Assembly: GCF_003254545.1 (NCBI RefSeq)
Contig: NZ_QJRH01000071.1
Span: 124,001-188,000, forward strand
Length of the DNA: 64,000 nucleotides
Direction of reading: 5' to 3'
Source: Flavobacterium tistrianum
GTDB taxonomy: Bacteria; Bacteroidota; Bacteroidia; Flavobacteriales; Flavobacteriaceae
In this document: piece after piece, positions 7,919-17,244 of the stretch
Numbering within the stretch: the stretch's first letter is position 1
Layout of the letters: every line of letters starts with the position of its first letter
Notes under the pieces: generated by a model
The model's database searches: none
What the model saw: only the letters and a program-made list of their open reading frames with translations
Told to the model about the DNA's origin: nothing
Program-made: the position numbers and the translations under genes

Positions 7919-10900
7919 ATGAAAACAATTTACAAAAAGTTGTTATTTTTATTCCTATTGTTGCCTTTTACAGTGTTGGCTCAGAACACTTTAAATGGAA
8001 CAGTAACTGATCATACCACAGGTCAGCCAATACCGGGAGTAAATGTAAATGTTCAAGGTGCTGCAGGAGGTACCTCTACTGATTTTGATGGTAAATTTCA
8101 ATTGCCTAATCTGAAAAATGGAGACAAAATTTTAGTTTCATTTATCGGATACAAAACAGAGACTATTGTATTTAATGGTCAAAAAAACTTAGCCGTTTCT
8201 TTAAGCGAAGATACAAATCAATTACAAGAAGTTGTTGTACAAGTAGGTTATGGAACTGTTAAGAAAAAAGATGCTACGGGTTCTGTTTCTCAAATTTCAG
8301 CAAAAGAATTTAACAAAGGTATTAACGTAACGCCAGAAAGTTTAATTGGTGGGCGTATTGCTGGTGTTAATGTTGTTGGAGGCGGAGCGCCTGGAGCAAA
8401 AGCAGATATTAGAATTCGTGGAGGATCTTCATTAAGTGCTTCAAACGATCCATTAATTATTTTAGATGGACTTCCGTTAAGTAATGCGGTTCCAAGTGGT
8501 GCTACAAGTATTCTTTCTACTATTGACCCTAATGATATTGAGTCTTTTACAGTTCTTAAAGATGCATCTGCAGCGGCTATTTATGGTTCTCGTGCAGCAA
8601 ATGGTGTAATTGTAATTACAACTAAAAAAGGAACTAAAGGTGGTGTAAAAGTTAATTTCAGTTCTCAAGTTGGTATTAATACAGTTGCAAATACAGTAGA
8701 TGTTTTAAGTGCTGATCAATTCCGTTCTTTTGTAAACGAAAAAGGAAGCGATGCTCAAAAAGCATTAATGGGTAATGCAAGTACAAACTGGCAAGATGAA
8801 ATTTTCCATACTGCTTTAACAACAAACAATAATATCTCTGTAAGCGGTGCTTTATTTGATAAATTGCCTGTGCGTTTATCTGTTGGAAATGTTGATAATC
8901 CAGGAATCTTAAGAAATACTTCTTTTGAAAGAACAACGACATCGATATCGTTAAATCCAGTTTTGTTTGATAATCACTTAAAAATTGATATTAGCGGAAA
9001 CTTATCTTTCAGTAAAAATCAATTTCAAGATGAAGATGCAGTTATTGGTTCTGCAATCAGTTTTGATCCAACACAATCTCCTTACCAAGCAGATTCTCGT
9101 TACGGAGGATATTTTGAATGGTTGGAGCCAAACGGAAATTTAGCATTATTGCCTGCTAAAAATCCAGTTGCAAGAATTAATCAAGAAGATAAAAGATCTA
9201 AATCTACTAGAAAATGGGGTAACATTAGCGTAGACTATAAATTCCACTTTTTCGAAGATTTAAGAGTTGTTGCTGAAGCTGGTATTGACAGATTTGATAG
9301 TAGCGGATACAACAGACAAAGTACAGAAAGTGCTTTAGGATATCAGCCAAACCCTTTCAGTACTGGAAATTGGGTAAATTTAGGTAACTATGATACTTAT
9401 ACTGATGACCTTCAAAACAAAAATTTAAATACCTATTTTGTTTATAGCAAAAATATAGGAAAACTTAAATTGGATGCTACTGCTGGTTATAACTACCAAT
9501 TGTTCCAAAAAGAAAAATATCAATCAGGAGCACTTACACAGCCTGCAGCTACAAGAAATGAGGATGTTATTACGGATCCAGACATTAATTTGCAATCGTA
9601 TTTTGGTCGTGTAAATTTAGGTTGGGATAGTAAATATTTATTGACTTTAAACTACAGAAGAGACGGAACTTCTCGTTTTTCTGAAGAAAACAGATGGGGT
9701 AACTTTATGGGAGGTGCTTTTGCATGGAATATTGCTGAAGAGTCTTTCTTAAAAGATAATGAAACGCTTTCTAGCTTAAAATTGAGAGTTGGTTACGGAA
9801 CTACAGGTCAGCAAGATATTTCTGCTCAGTACGATTATTTAAGAAGAGTTACTTTAGGTACTGTTAATACACAGTATGTATTTAATGGTGTTGTTTACAG
9901 AACAGCGAGACCAGAAGGATATAATCAAAATATCAAATGGGAAGAGTTGGCAGAGATGAATATTGGGGTTGATTTTGGATTCTTAAATGATAGAATTACA
10001 GGTACTCTTAACTATTTTGATAAGAAATCATCTGACTTATTAGCTGATGTATTGGTTCCAGATGGAGCTAACTTGAGAAATCAAGGATTTAATAATATTG
10101 GAGATTTAAGAACTAAAGGAGTTGAATTCAGTCTTCAATCTGATATTATCAAAAAAGACAACTTAACTTGGAATGTTGCTGTTAATGCTACTTATTTAGA
10201 TCAAAAAATTGAAAGTTTAGGTCAAACTGTTGAAGGTTTCCAAGGTTATGAAGTAGGAGATAATATTAAAGGTGGAAATGGAAACAAAGTTTTAATTAAC
10301 ACAGTTGGATCTGCTCCAAATTCATTCTTTGTTTACGAGCAATTATATGATGCTAACAAAAAACCAATCGCTGGTGCTTATGTAGATAGAAACGGAGACG
10401 GTAAAATCGATGGAAATGACCGTTACAGATACAAAAAACCAACTGCAGATTATACTTTTGGATTGTTCTCAACTTTAAATTACAAGAAGTTTGATTTTAC
10501 AATGAACTGGAGAGCGAGCTTAGGAAATTACATTTTTGATAACGTAAATTCTAACATGGGGTATTCTGATGCTGCTTTAAGAAGAGAAACAGACTTATCA
10601 AATGTAAGTTCAGATTATTTAAATACTGGATTTAAATATGAGGATAATGGAACTCAACGTTATTTGTCTAATTATTATGTGAAAGATGCTTCTTTTATCA
10701 AATTGGATAACGTAACTCTTGGCTATACTTTAGATAAATCTTTATTAAAAGCGGCTTCATTAAGATTCTCTGCAGGTGTTCAAAACGTTTTTGTACTTAC
10801 AAAATATGATGGATTAGATCCGGAGAAATTCAACGGAATTGATGGTAATGTTTATCCAAGAGCAAGAACATTCTTGTTTGGGGTAAATGCAAGTTTCTAA
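7919..10900 (+). CDS. susC: SusC/RagA-type TonB-dependent outer-membrane transporter
   Basis: 993-residue outer-membrane importer for maltooligosaccharides. It has a signal peptide (MKTIYKKLLFLFLLLPFTVLA), a carboxypeptidase-regulatory-like domain (about 24-105, LNGTVTDHTTGQPIPGVNV), a plug domain (about 110-235, with the GGSSLSASNDPLIILDGLPL segment typical of SusC proteins) and a 22-strand-type barrel ending in an aromatic residue (GVNASF). No STN signalling domain is present, so it is probably not tied to an anti-sigma factor. susD follows 36 bases later and is expected to form the lid of the complex. No clear Shine-Dalgarno precedes the ATG, as usual in this phylum. Confidence 0.95.
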   Translation: MKTIYKKLLFLFLLLPFTVLAQNTLNGTVTDHTTGQPIPGVNVNVQGAAGGTSTDFDGKFQLPNLKNGDKILVSFIGYKTETIVFNGQKNLAVSLSEDTNQLQEVVVQVGYGTVKKKDATGSVSQISAKEFNKGINVTPESLIGGRIAGVNVVGGGAPGAKADIRIRGGSSLSASNDPLIILDGLPLSNAVPSGATSILSTIDPNDIESFTVLKDASAAAIYGSRAANGVIVITTKKGTKGGVKVNFSSQVGINTVANTVDVLSADQFRSFVNEKGSDAQKALMGNASTNWQDEIFHTALTTNNNISVSGALFDKLPVRLSVGNVDNPGILRNTSFERTTTSISLNPVLFDNHLKIDISGNLSFSKNQFQDEDAVIGSAISFDPTQSPYQADSRYGGYFEWLEPNGNLALLPAKNPVARINQEDKRSKSTRKWGNISVDYKFHFFEDLRVVAEAGIDRFDSSGYNRQSTESALGYQPNPFSTGNWVNLGNYDTYTDDLQNKNLNTYFVYSKNIGKLKLDATAGYNYQLFQKEKYQSGALTQPAATRNEDVITDPDINLQSYFGRVNLGWDSKYLLTLNYRRDGTSRFSEENRWGNFMGGAFAWNIAEESFLKDNETLSSLKLRVGYGTTGQQDISAQYDYLRRVTLGTVNTQYVFNGVVYRTARPEGYNQNIKWEELAEMNIGVDFGFLNDRITGTLNYFDKKSSDLLADVLVPDGANLRNQGFNNIGDLRTKGVEFSLQSDIIKKDNLTWNVAVNATYLDQKIESLGQTVEGFQGYEVGDNIKGGNGNKVLINTVGSAPNSFFVYEQLYDANKKPIAGAYVDRNGDGKIDGNDRYRYKKPTADYTFGLFSTLNYKKFDFTMNWRASLGNYIFDNVNSNMGYSDAALRRETDLSNVSSDYLNTGFKYEDNGTQRYLSNYYVKDASFIKLDNVTLGYTLDKSLLKAASLRFSAGVQNVFVLTKYDGLDPEKFNGIDGNVYPRARTFLFGVNASF

Positions 10901-10936
10901 TAGTACATTGAAAAACAAAAATTTAAAACATACAAA

Positions 10937-12778
10937 ATGAAAATATCATTTAAACATATATCTTATTTCTTCCTATTTATATTAGGAATAAGTATGACGC
11001 TTACTTCGTGTACTGACGATTTAAACGTGACGCCAAAAGATGATGATGAATTTTTATCTGAAACTTTTTTCGAGGATCCAGCATCTTACAAGCAAGTTTT
11101 AGCAAAATTATATGCTGGACTTTATGTAGGAGGAAATGATGGTGACGGACAAGCTGATATTGCTGGTCTTAGTGGGGATTTCAGCAGTTACTTGCGTTTG
11201 CTTTTTGTAACGCAAGAATTACCTACAGATGAAGCAGTTATTGCTTGGGCTGATGGATCTTTGCCAACATTAAACACACAAACATGGTCTCCAGTAAATG
11301 AGTTTTTATATGGAACTTATTCTAGAGCATCTTACCATATCAGTTTAGCAAATGAGTTTTTAAGACAAACTACAGAAGACAAATTAAACTCAAGAGGTGT
11401 TGATGCTAGTTTAAAAGCTGAGATTGCAACGTTTAGAGCAGAGGCTCGTTTCTTAAGAGCGTATTCTTATGTAAACTTAATGGATTTGTTTGGTAATGTG
11501 CCAATTACTACGGAGGCAGATCCTGTTGGATTCTTTTATCCGGTGCAAAAATCAAGAGCAGAAGTTTTTGCTTTCGTAGAGTCTGAATTAAAAGATTTAG
11601 ATAACAGTTTGGTAAATGCTAGAACAAATGAATATGGTAGAGTTGATAAAGTAGCAGCTAAATTTTTATTAGCTCAAATCTACTTAAACTCTAAAGTATA
11701 CACAGGAACTGAAAGAAATAATGACGTAGCAACTTTGTGTACTGAAATCATTAATTCAGGATATACATTTGCAAATGTTCCTTATTCTTATTTGTTCTCT
11801 GCAGATAACAATACAAATGGTGCTCAAAGCGAATTTATTTTCCCAATCGTAAGTGACGGAAACGCGATTAGAGCAACAGGTGGAGGAATGAGTTTTATTA
11901 TTCATGCTTCTATTGGAGGAAGTATCGATGCGGCTTCTAGAGGAATGGATGGAGGTTGGTTCGGTACAAGAACTCGTAAAGAATTTGTTGATAATTTTGG
12001 TAATCCAAGTAGTTCATTTGAGTATTATCAAACAAAGAATAAAAATTTAGCAAATAACACTGGAATTTTGGTTAACAAAGATGGTCAAGCATTTGATTCA
12101 AGTGACCGAAATGAAACACAAGCAGGATACAATGCAAATAATACTTACGTATTTAATTTTGTAACTGGTAAAATTACATTAAATGGTGTTGAAGTTGCGG
12201 CTCCTACAGCATTTACTAATGCTCCTGTATCTTTAGGAAAACAACAGGTTTGGGGAGATAAACGATTATCTGCTTATACTCCTGGGCAAGCATTGGATAT
12301 TACCAATATAGGAACTTTTACAGATGGTTACGCAATAACGAAGTTTTCAAATGTAAAATCAAATGGAACGGCAGCTCAAAGAACCGATATTCCAGATACA
12401 GATTTTCCTGTGTTTAGAATTTCTGATGCTTATTTAATGTATGCAGAAGCGACTGTAAGAGGGGCTTCAACAGGCAATATAGGAACAGCTGTTGGTTACA
12501 TAAATCAAATTAGAGCAAGAGCAAATGCTTCAACTATTACTGCTGCAGATTTGACACTTGATTTCATTCTAGCTGAAAGAGGAAGAGAGTTATATTGGGA
12601 ATGTCACAGAAGAACAGATTTAATTCGTTTTGGGAAATTTACAGGAGGAAGTAAAATTTGGCAATGGAAAGGTGGCGCAATGGGCGGTATTGCAACAGAC
12701 TCATACAGAGATTTAATGCCAATTCCTTCTAAAACAATTCAGGCAAACCCTACGCTGAAACAAAATCCTGGGTACTAA
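10937..12778 (+). CDS. susD: SusD/RagB-type starch-binding outer-membrane lipoprotein
   Basis: 613-residue surface lipoprotein partner of the upstream SusC. The lipobox is at about residues 21-25 (LTSC). The SusD fold shows in the TPR-like N-terminal half (AKLYAGLYVGGNDGDGQADIAG, then FRAEARFLRAYSYVNLMDLFG) and the conserved C-terminal ILAERGRELYWECHRRTDLIRF. It would capture starch oligosaccharides and close over the SusC barrel. It sits in the susC-susD-susE order with short spacers, so one transcript is likely. Length is slightly above that of Bacteroides SusD. Confidence 0.94.
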   Translation: MKISFKHISYFFLFILGISMTLTSCTDDLNVTPKDDDEFLSETFFEDPASYKQVLAKLYAGLYVGGNDGDGQADIAGLSGDFSSYLRLLFVTQELPTDEAVIAWADGSLPTLNTQTWSPVNEFLYGTYSRASYHISLANEFLRQTTEDKLNSRGVDASLKAEIATFRAEARFLRAYSYVNLMDLFGNVPITTEADPVGFFYPVQKSRAEVFAFVESELKDLDNSLVNARTNEYGRVDKVAAKFLLAQIYLNSKVYTGTERNNDVATLCTEIINSGYTFANVPYSYLFSADNNTNGAQSEFIFPIVSDGNAIRATGGGMSFIIHASIGGSIDAASRGMDGGWFGTRTRKEFVDNFGNPSSSFEYYQTKNKNLANNTGILVNKDGQAFDSSDRNETQAGYNANNTYVFNFVTGKITLNGVEVAAPTAFTNAPVSLGKQQVWGDKRLSAYTPGQALDITNIGTFTDGYAITKFSNVKSNGTAAQRTDIPDTDFPVFRISDAYLMYAEATVRGASTGNIGTAVGYINQIRARANASTITAADLTLDFILAERGRELYWECHRRTDLIRFGKFTGGSKIWQWKGGAMGGIATDSYRDLMPIPSKTIQANPTLKQNPGY

Positions 12779-12797
12779 TATCTAATAGAACTGTAAA

Positions 12798-13895
12798 ATG
12801 AAAAATATATATAAAATTTTAATTGCATTTGTTGGTGTATTAGCAGTATCATGTAATGCTGATGCTGTTGATGAAAGACCAGTTTTAGATGCTGTTGCAA
12901 CGCCAGAAATTACTGCTCCATCTAATGGCCAGTCTTTTGTTTTGGACGTTGATAAAGGATCAGAAGAGGCTGCTAAATTTACATGGTCAGCAGCGGACTA
13001 TTCTAAAGACGTAGTTGTAAAATATACTTTATTGGTAGATAAAAAAGGCGGAGATTTTTCTGCAGCAAAAACACTTGCAACAACCACTAGTATTACAGAA
13101 GCCTCAATACTTGGTAAGAATTTAAACCAAGCGGCGATTGATCTTGGAGGAAAACCAGAAGTTGCTGCATTATATGATGTAAAAATTACAGCTAATGTGG
13201 CAGGTTCTTTCTCTCAAGTTGGAAAAAACGTAATTACAATTAGCATTACTCCATATTTAGGAAGAGTTACTTATGACTTTACAGATTGGTATTTAATTGG
13301 TGCGGCTGTAGCTGGCGGATGGGATAATAATGTTGATACTAACCATCAGCCAATGTTCAGAGATGGTAAAGAAGCTAATAAATATAAGTTTGTAGGATAT
13401 TTTAAAGCAGGTAACTTTAAACTAATTTCTGAAAAAGGAAGCTGGGCTTCTCAATTAGGTAAAGCTAGTGATACTTCAATTGAGATTAAAGATAATGCAG
13501 GAGAATTTACAATTCCAGCAGATGGATATTATACTTTTGAGTTCAACACTACTACTTTAAAATATACTTTAAAGGCTTATGCGGCAGGAGCTACAGCGCC
13601 AATCTATGATAACAGTAAGGTAGGTATTATTGGAGATGCAACTGAGAAAGGATGGGATGCATCAACACCGATGGCGCAATCAACTTTTAATGCACACGCT
13701 TGGACTTTAGGTGCAACGTCTCTAAATGATGGTGGAATGAAATTCAGAGCGAATAATGCTTGGGATGTTTCATGGGGAGGAACCACTGCCTTTTCAGGTG
13801 GAGGTACTGGAGATAATATTCCAGTTGCAAAATCTAAATATGTTATTTATTTCAATGACTTAGACGGAAGTTATCTAATGATTCCTAATCAATAA
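12798..13895 (+). CDS. SusE/SusF-like starch-binding lipoprotein
   Basis: 365-residue outer-membrane lipoprotein with lipobox near residues 16-19 (AVSC). An N-terminal SusE domain (about 30-150) starts ATPEITAPSNGQSFVL, typical of the family. Two carbohydrate-binding-like modules follow, beginning near WYLIGAAVAGGWDNN and KVGIIGDATEKGWDA. It is expected to bind starch on the cell surface and support SusCD. It is the last gene of the susCDE unit, 19 bases after susD and before a strong terminator. One protein here takes the place of separate SusE and SusF. Confidence 0.88.
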   Translation: MKNIYKILIAFVGVLAVSCNADAVDERPVLDAVATPEITAPSNGQSFVLDVDKGSEEAAKFTWSAADYSKDVVVKYTLLVDKKGGDFSAAKTLATTTSITEASILGKNLNQAAIDLGGKPEVAALYDVKITANVAGSFSQVGKNVITISITPYLGRVTYDFTDWYLIGAAVAGGWDNNVDTNHQPMFRDGKEANKYKFVGYFKAGNFKLISEKGSWASQLGKASDTSIEIKDNAGEFTIPADGYYTFEFNTTTLKYTLKAYAAGATAPIYDNSKVGIIGDATEKGWDASTPMAQSTFNAHAWTLGATSLNDGGMKFRANNAWDVSWGGTTAFSGGGTGDNIPVAKSKYVIYFNDLDGSYLMIPNQ

Positions 13896-13913
13896 AAACT
13901 TCAGTTAATAACT

Positions 13914-13945
13914 AAAAAAGGGCTATCTCTGGATAGCCCTTTTTT
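13914..13945 (+). terminator. terminator after susCDE
   Basis: Perfect 8-bp stem gggctatc/gatagccc with a 4-base loop and a run of six T, 25 bases after the susE-like stop. It separates susCDE from the amylase gene. Confidence 0.9.
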
Positions 13946-13979
13946 AATCAAACTAACTAACCAAACAAACCATGAGATT

Positions 13980-16856
13980 ATGAAAAAAACATTACTTTTT
14001 ATTTTCTTTTTACTATCGATTGCTATTCATGCTCAACAAATATCAGTATCACCATCTGTATTTCAGGTCAATGAGCCAATTACGATAACAGCTTCATTTG
14101 CATCAAGCACTTGTAATACAATGGGAAGCAATCCGATAAAAGTATATATGCATGCTGGAATAGGTACAGATGCAAGTCCATGGCAGACCACAAAAGGAAA
14201 TTGGGGCGCTGATGATGGAGTGGGATTAATGACTAAAAATGCAAACGGAACCTGGAGTATTACAATCACTCCAAGTGTATATTTCGGATTGACATCAGTC
14301 CAGCAAACTGCGGCGACTAAAATGGGAATTGTATTTAGAAATGCCAGTGGTTCTCAAACTTTAAAACTGGCTCCTTCTTGTACAGATTTTTTTCTTAATG
14401 TAGGTGTGTTTCAAGTAATATTGACTTCGCCAGTCGAAAATAGCACCACAATTATTAATTCTGGCTCAAATTTCACCATTAGCGCAACAAACACAGGCGG
14501 AGCAGGTAGTTATACTTTAAAAGCTAACGGAACAACGATTAATACAAACGCCAGCACTTCAAGTTATTCCTATACACATACCAATATTACAGGAAATCAG
14601 AGTTACGAATTAATTGCAACTCAAGGAGCGACTACAGTTTCTAAGAAATTTGCAGTAGTTGTAAATCCAAATACTGTTTCTGAGGCGATGCCCGCAGGTT
14701 TGGTTGACGGAATTAATTACAATGTTTCAGACGTTACAAAAGCAACTTTGGTCTTAGATGCGCCTTTAAAAGACTTTGTTTACGTTGCGGGGAGTTTCAA
14801 TAACTGGCAGCCAACATCTGCTTATGCCATGAAAAAAGACCCATCTTCTGGAAAGTATTGGTTAGAAATAACTGGATTGGTTTCAGGTGAAAGCAATACG
14901 TATCAGTATTGGGTTGGTGATGCAACGCCGTTGGCAAATTCGCCATCTTTAGTAAAAGCTGCAGATCCTTATTCTACTTTAGTTTTATCTCCTTATGATG
15001 ATCCTTCAATTCCCGTTGCTAAATATCCAAATATGCCAGCTTATCCTGCCGGACAGAATTTTGAGGTTACAGTATTAAAAACAGGACAGACTCCGTATAA
15101 TTGGCAGGTGAGTAATTTTGTAAAACCAGAAAAAGAAAAGTTAGTAGTTTATGAGGTTTTAGTTCGTGATTTTGATGCTTCAAGAAGCTATCAAAGTTTG
15201 ATTGATAGAATAGATTATTTTAAAAATCTAAAAATTAATGCTATCGAGTTAATGCCAGTAATGGAATTTGAAGGCAATGAAAGTTGGGGATATAATACTT
15301 CGTTCCATATGGCTCTGGATAAGTTTTACGGAACTTCAGATAAATTAAAAGAGTTTATTGATTTGTGTCATCAAAACGGAATTGCTGTAATACTTGACGT
15401 AGCACTAAATCACGCTTTTGGAAGAAATCCTATGGTCAGAATGTGGATGAATGATCCTGATGGAGACGGTTTTGGTTCGCCAACTGCGGAAAATCCATAT
15501 TTCAATACAGTAGCAAAACACAGTTATAGTGTAGGGGAAGACTTTAATCATCAATCTTTAAAAACACAATATTATGTAAATCGAGTTATCAAACATTGGA
15601 TTGAAGAATATAAAATTGATGGTTTCCGTTGGGATTTAACCAAAGGATTTACACAATCATGCACGTCAAGCGATAATGCTTGTACCGATTCGTACCAACA
15701 AGATCGTGTAGATATTCTAAAAAAATATGCTGATTTTTCTTGGGCAATAGATCCGACACACTATACTATTTTTGAACATTTAGGAACAGATGCAGAAGAA
15801 AAAGAGTGGGCAAATTATAGAGTTACAGAAACACCAAGTAAAGGTGTAATGATGTGGGGAAAAATGACAAACGAGTACAATCAATTGTCGATGGGATATG
15901 CTTCAGATAGTAATATTTTTAGAATGAATAGCGCAAATCGCGGATTTGTTGCCAATCGTTTAATGGGTTATGCAGAGAGCCATGATGAAGAACGTTTAAT
16001 GTATAAAAATGTACAGCATGGAGCTTCGAACGGAAGTTATAATGTGAAAACATTAAATACGGCTTTATCTAGAATGTCTGCAATTGGTGCAGTTTCTTTA
16101 TTAATTCCTGGACCTAAAATGATTTGGCATTTTGGTGAGCTAGGTTGGGAGAATTCTATTTTTACTTGCAACGACAATTCCGTAAATACAGATTTTGATG
16201 CTGTAGGCGGTGATTGTAAATTAGACACTAAACCACAGCCTCAGTGGGTAAACAATTGGTTAGGGAATTCTAATCGCAATAAAATTTACAATGATTGGGC
16301 TAAGATGATTACGCTTAAAAAAACGGAACCAGTATTTTTAGGAACAGCAACAATGAACAATGTGGCTTCTTTGACAGTAAATATCAAAATTACCAATAGT
16401 AGCCTGAATTCAACTCAGCTGAGAGACGTTGTGATTTTGGCTAATTTTGATACAACTGCACAAAATATGATTCCAGGATTTCAATATACTGGTGCATGGT
16501 ACAACTTAATGGATAATTCAACGATGAATGTTGCTGATGTAAATGCACCAATAAATCTAGCTCCCGGAGAATATAGAATTTATGGAAATAAACAAGCAAA
16601 TCTGGCGATAGAAGATTTTGAAAAAGGAAATCAGGTTAGCTTGTATCCAAATCCTGTTGCCGATTATTTTACTTTAGGTTTTAAAACTTCAAAAGTAGAT
16701 ATCTATTCTATTACAGGACAATTAGTAAAAACATTTAATACAAACGGAAATGCTGATTATCAATTCTCAGTAAGTCATTTAACTTCTGGATTGTATCTCG
16801 TAAAAACGTTTGACGAGAATAATAAAGTTCGCGTTGTGAAATTTATTAAAAATTAG
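13980..16856 (+). CDS. secreted GH13 alpha-amylase with T9SS sorting domain
   Basis: 958-residue extracellular amylase. Order: signal peptide (MKKTLLFIFFLLSIAIHA); an N-terminal beta-rich Bacteroidota module (about 20-145); an Ig-like module (about 150-225); a CBM48/E-set-like module (about 255-330, VYVAGSFNNWQP); a GH13 catalytic barrel (about 380-850); and a type A T9SS sorting domain (about 885-958, LYPNPVADYF, TSGLYLVKTF). All GH13 motifs are intact: DVALNH with D473, GFRWD with nucleophile D552, IFEH with acid E599 and ESHDEE with D669. It replaces the lipoprotein SusG of Bacteroides with a T9SS-secreted enzyme. The start lies only 34 bases after the susE terminator, so readthrough or a very short promoter must drive it. 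Confidence 0.93.
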   Translation: MKKTLLFIFFLLSIAIHAQQISVSPSVFQVNEPITITASFASSTCNTMGSNPIKVYMHAGIGTDASPWQTTKGNWGADDGVGLMTKNANGTWSITITPSVYFGLTSVQQTAATKMGIVFRNASGSQTLKLAPSCTDFFLNVGVFQVILTSPVENSTTIINSGSNFTISATNTGGAGSYTLKANGTTINTNASTSSYSYTHTNITGNQSYELIATQGATTVSKKFAVVVNPNTVSEAMPAGLVDGINYNVSDVTKATLVLDAPLKDFVYVAGSFNNWQPTSAYAMKKDPSSGKYWLEITGLVSGESNTYQYWVGDATPLANSPSLVKAADPYSTLVLSPYDDPSIPVAKYPNMPAYPAGQNFEVTVLKTGQTPYNWQVSNFVKPEKEKLVVYEVLVRDFDASRSYQSLIDRIDYFKNLKINAIELMPVMEFEGNESWGYNTSFHMALDKFYGTSDKLKEFIDLCHQNGIAVILDVALNHAFGRNPMVRMWMNDPDGDGFGSPTAENPYFNTVAKHSYSVGEDFNHQSLKTQYYVNRVIKHWIEEYKIDGFRWDLTKGFTQSCTSSDNACTDSYQQDRVDILKKYADFSWAIDPTHYTIFEHLGTDAEEKEWANYRVTETPSKGVMMWGKMTNEYNQLSMGYASDSNIFRMNSANRGFVANRLMGYAESHDEERLMYKNVQHGASNGSYNVKTLNTALSRMSAIGAVSLLIPGPKMIWHFGELGWENSIFTCNDNSVNTDFDAVGGDCKLDTKPQPQWVNNWLGNSNRNKIYNDWAKMITLKKTEPVFLGTATMNNVASLTVNIKITNSSLNSTQLRDVVILANFDTTAQNMIPGFQYTGAWYNLMDNSTMNVADVNAPINLAPGEYRIYGNKQANLAIEDFEKGNQVSLYPNPVADYFTLGFKTSKVDIYSITGQLVKTFNTNGNADYQFSVSHLTSGLYLVKTFDENNKVRVVKFIKN

Positions 16857-16871
16857 GTTTGGTTAGTAATG

Positions 16872-16907
16872 AAAAAGGGCTGTCTAGAAATGGACAGCCT
16901 TTTTTTG
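16872..16907. terminator. terminator between amylase gene and the converging transporter pair
   Basis: Stem ggctgtc/gacagcc with an 8-base loop, A-run before and T-run after, so it could work in both directions. It lies 22 bases after the amylase stop and about 70 bases past the converging small membrane protein gene. Confidence 0.85.
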
Positions 16908-16979
16908 CTTAAAGTAGTTTTTTTGTAATATAAATGTATTTTTTCGAGGTGATTAAATAAGTCGATGGAGTTTTATGGT

Positions 16980-17231
16980 TTAACGATAATTGTTTTTTTC
17001 TTTTTTCTTTTTCGGATCATTATATTCTCCAATTAAAGAATAATATCCAAATGTTCCCAAGCCCATGACAATAAGCGGCGTTAGTATAAATAGAATAATT
17101 ACACCAAATACTAAATCGTCCTGTTGGTCTGAAAGAAGTTTTGGCAAACCAAATTCAAACACGCAAAAATAGGCAGCCGCCGCTGCTAAAGAAATCCATA
17201 ACGCCCCTAAAACTTGTTTAATCGCATTCAT
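16980..17231 (-). CDS. small two-helix membrane protein next to MFS transporter
   Basis: 83-residue protein of unknown function with two hydrophobic helices (about 7-27 and 35-58) and a lysine-rich tail ending KKKKEKNNYR. The ATG at 17231 starts 14 bases after the transporter stop. A longer reading overlapping the transporter is possible but less likely. The tight spacing suggests a transporter accessory subunit. Small proteins of this kind occur beside MFS symporters in other Flavobacteria, but the role is not established. Confidence 0.7.
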   Translation of the reverse strand: MNAIKQVLGALWISLAAAAAYFCVFEFGLPKLLSDQQDDLVFGVIILFILTPLIVMGLGTFGYYSLIGEYNDPKKKKEKNNYR

Positions 17232-17244
17232 TTTTTTGTAAATT

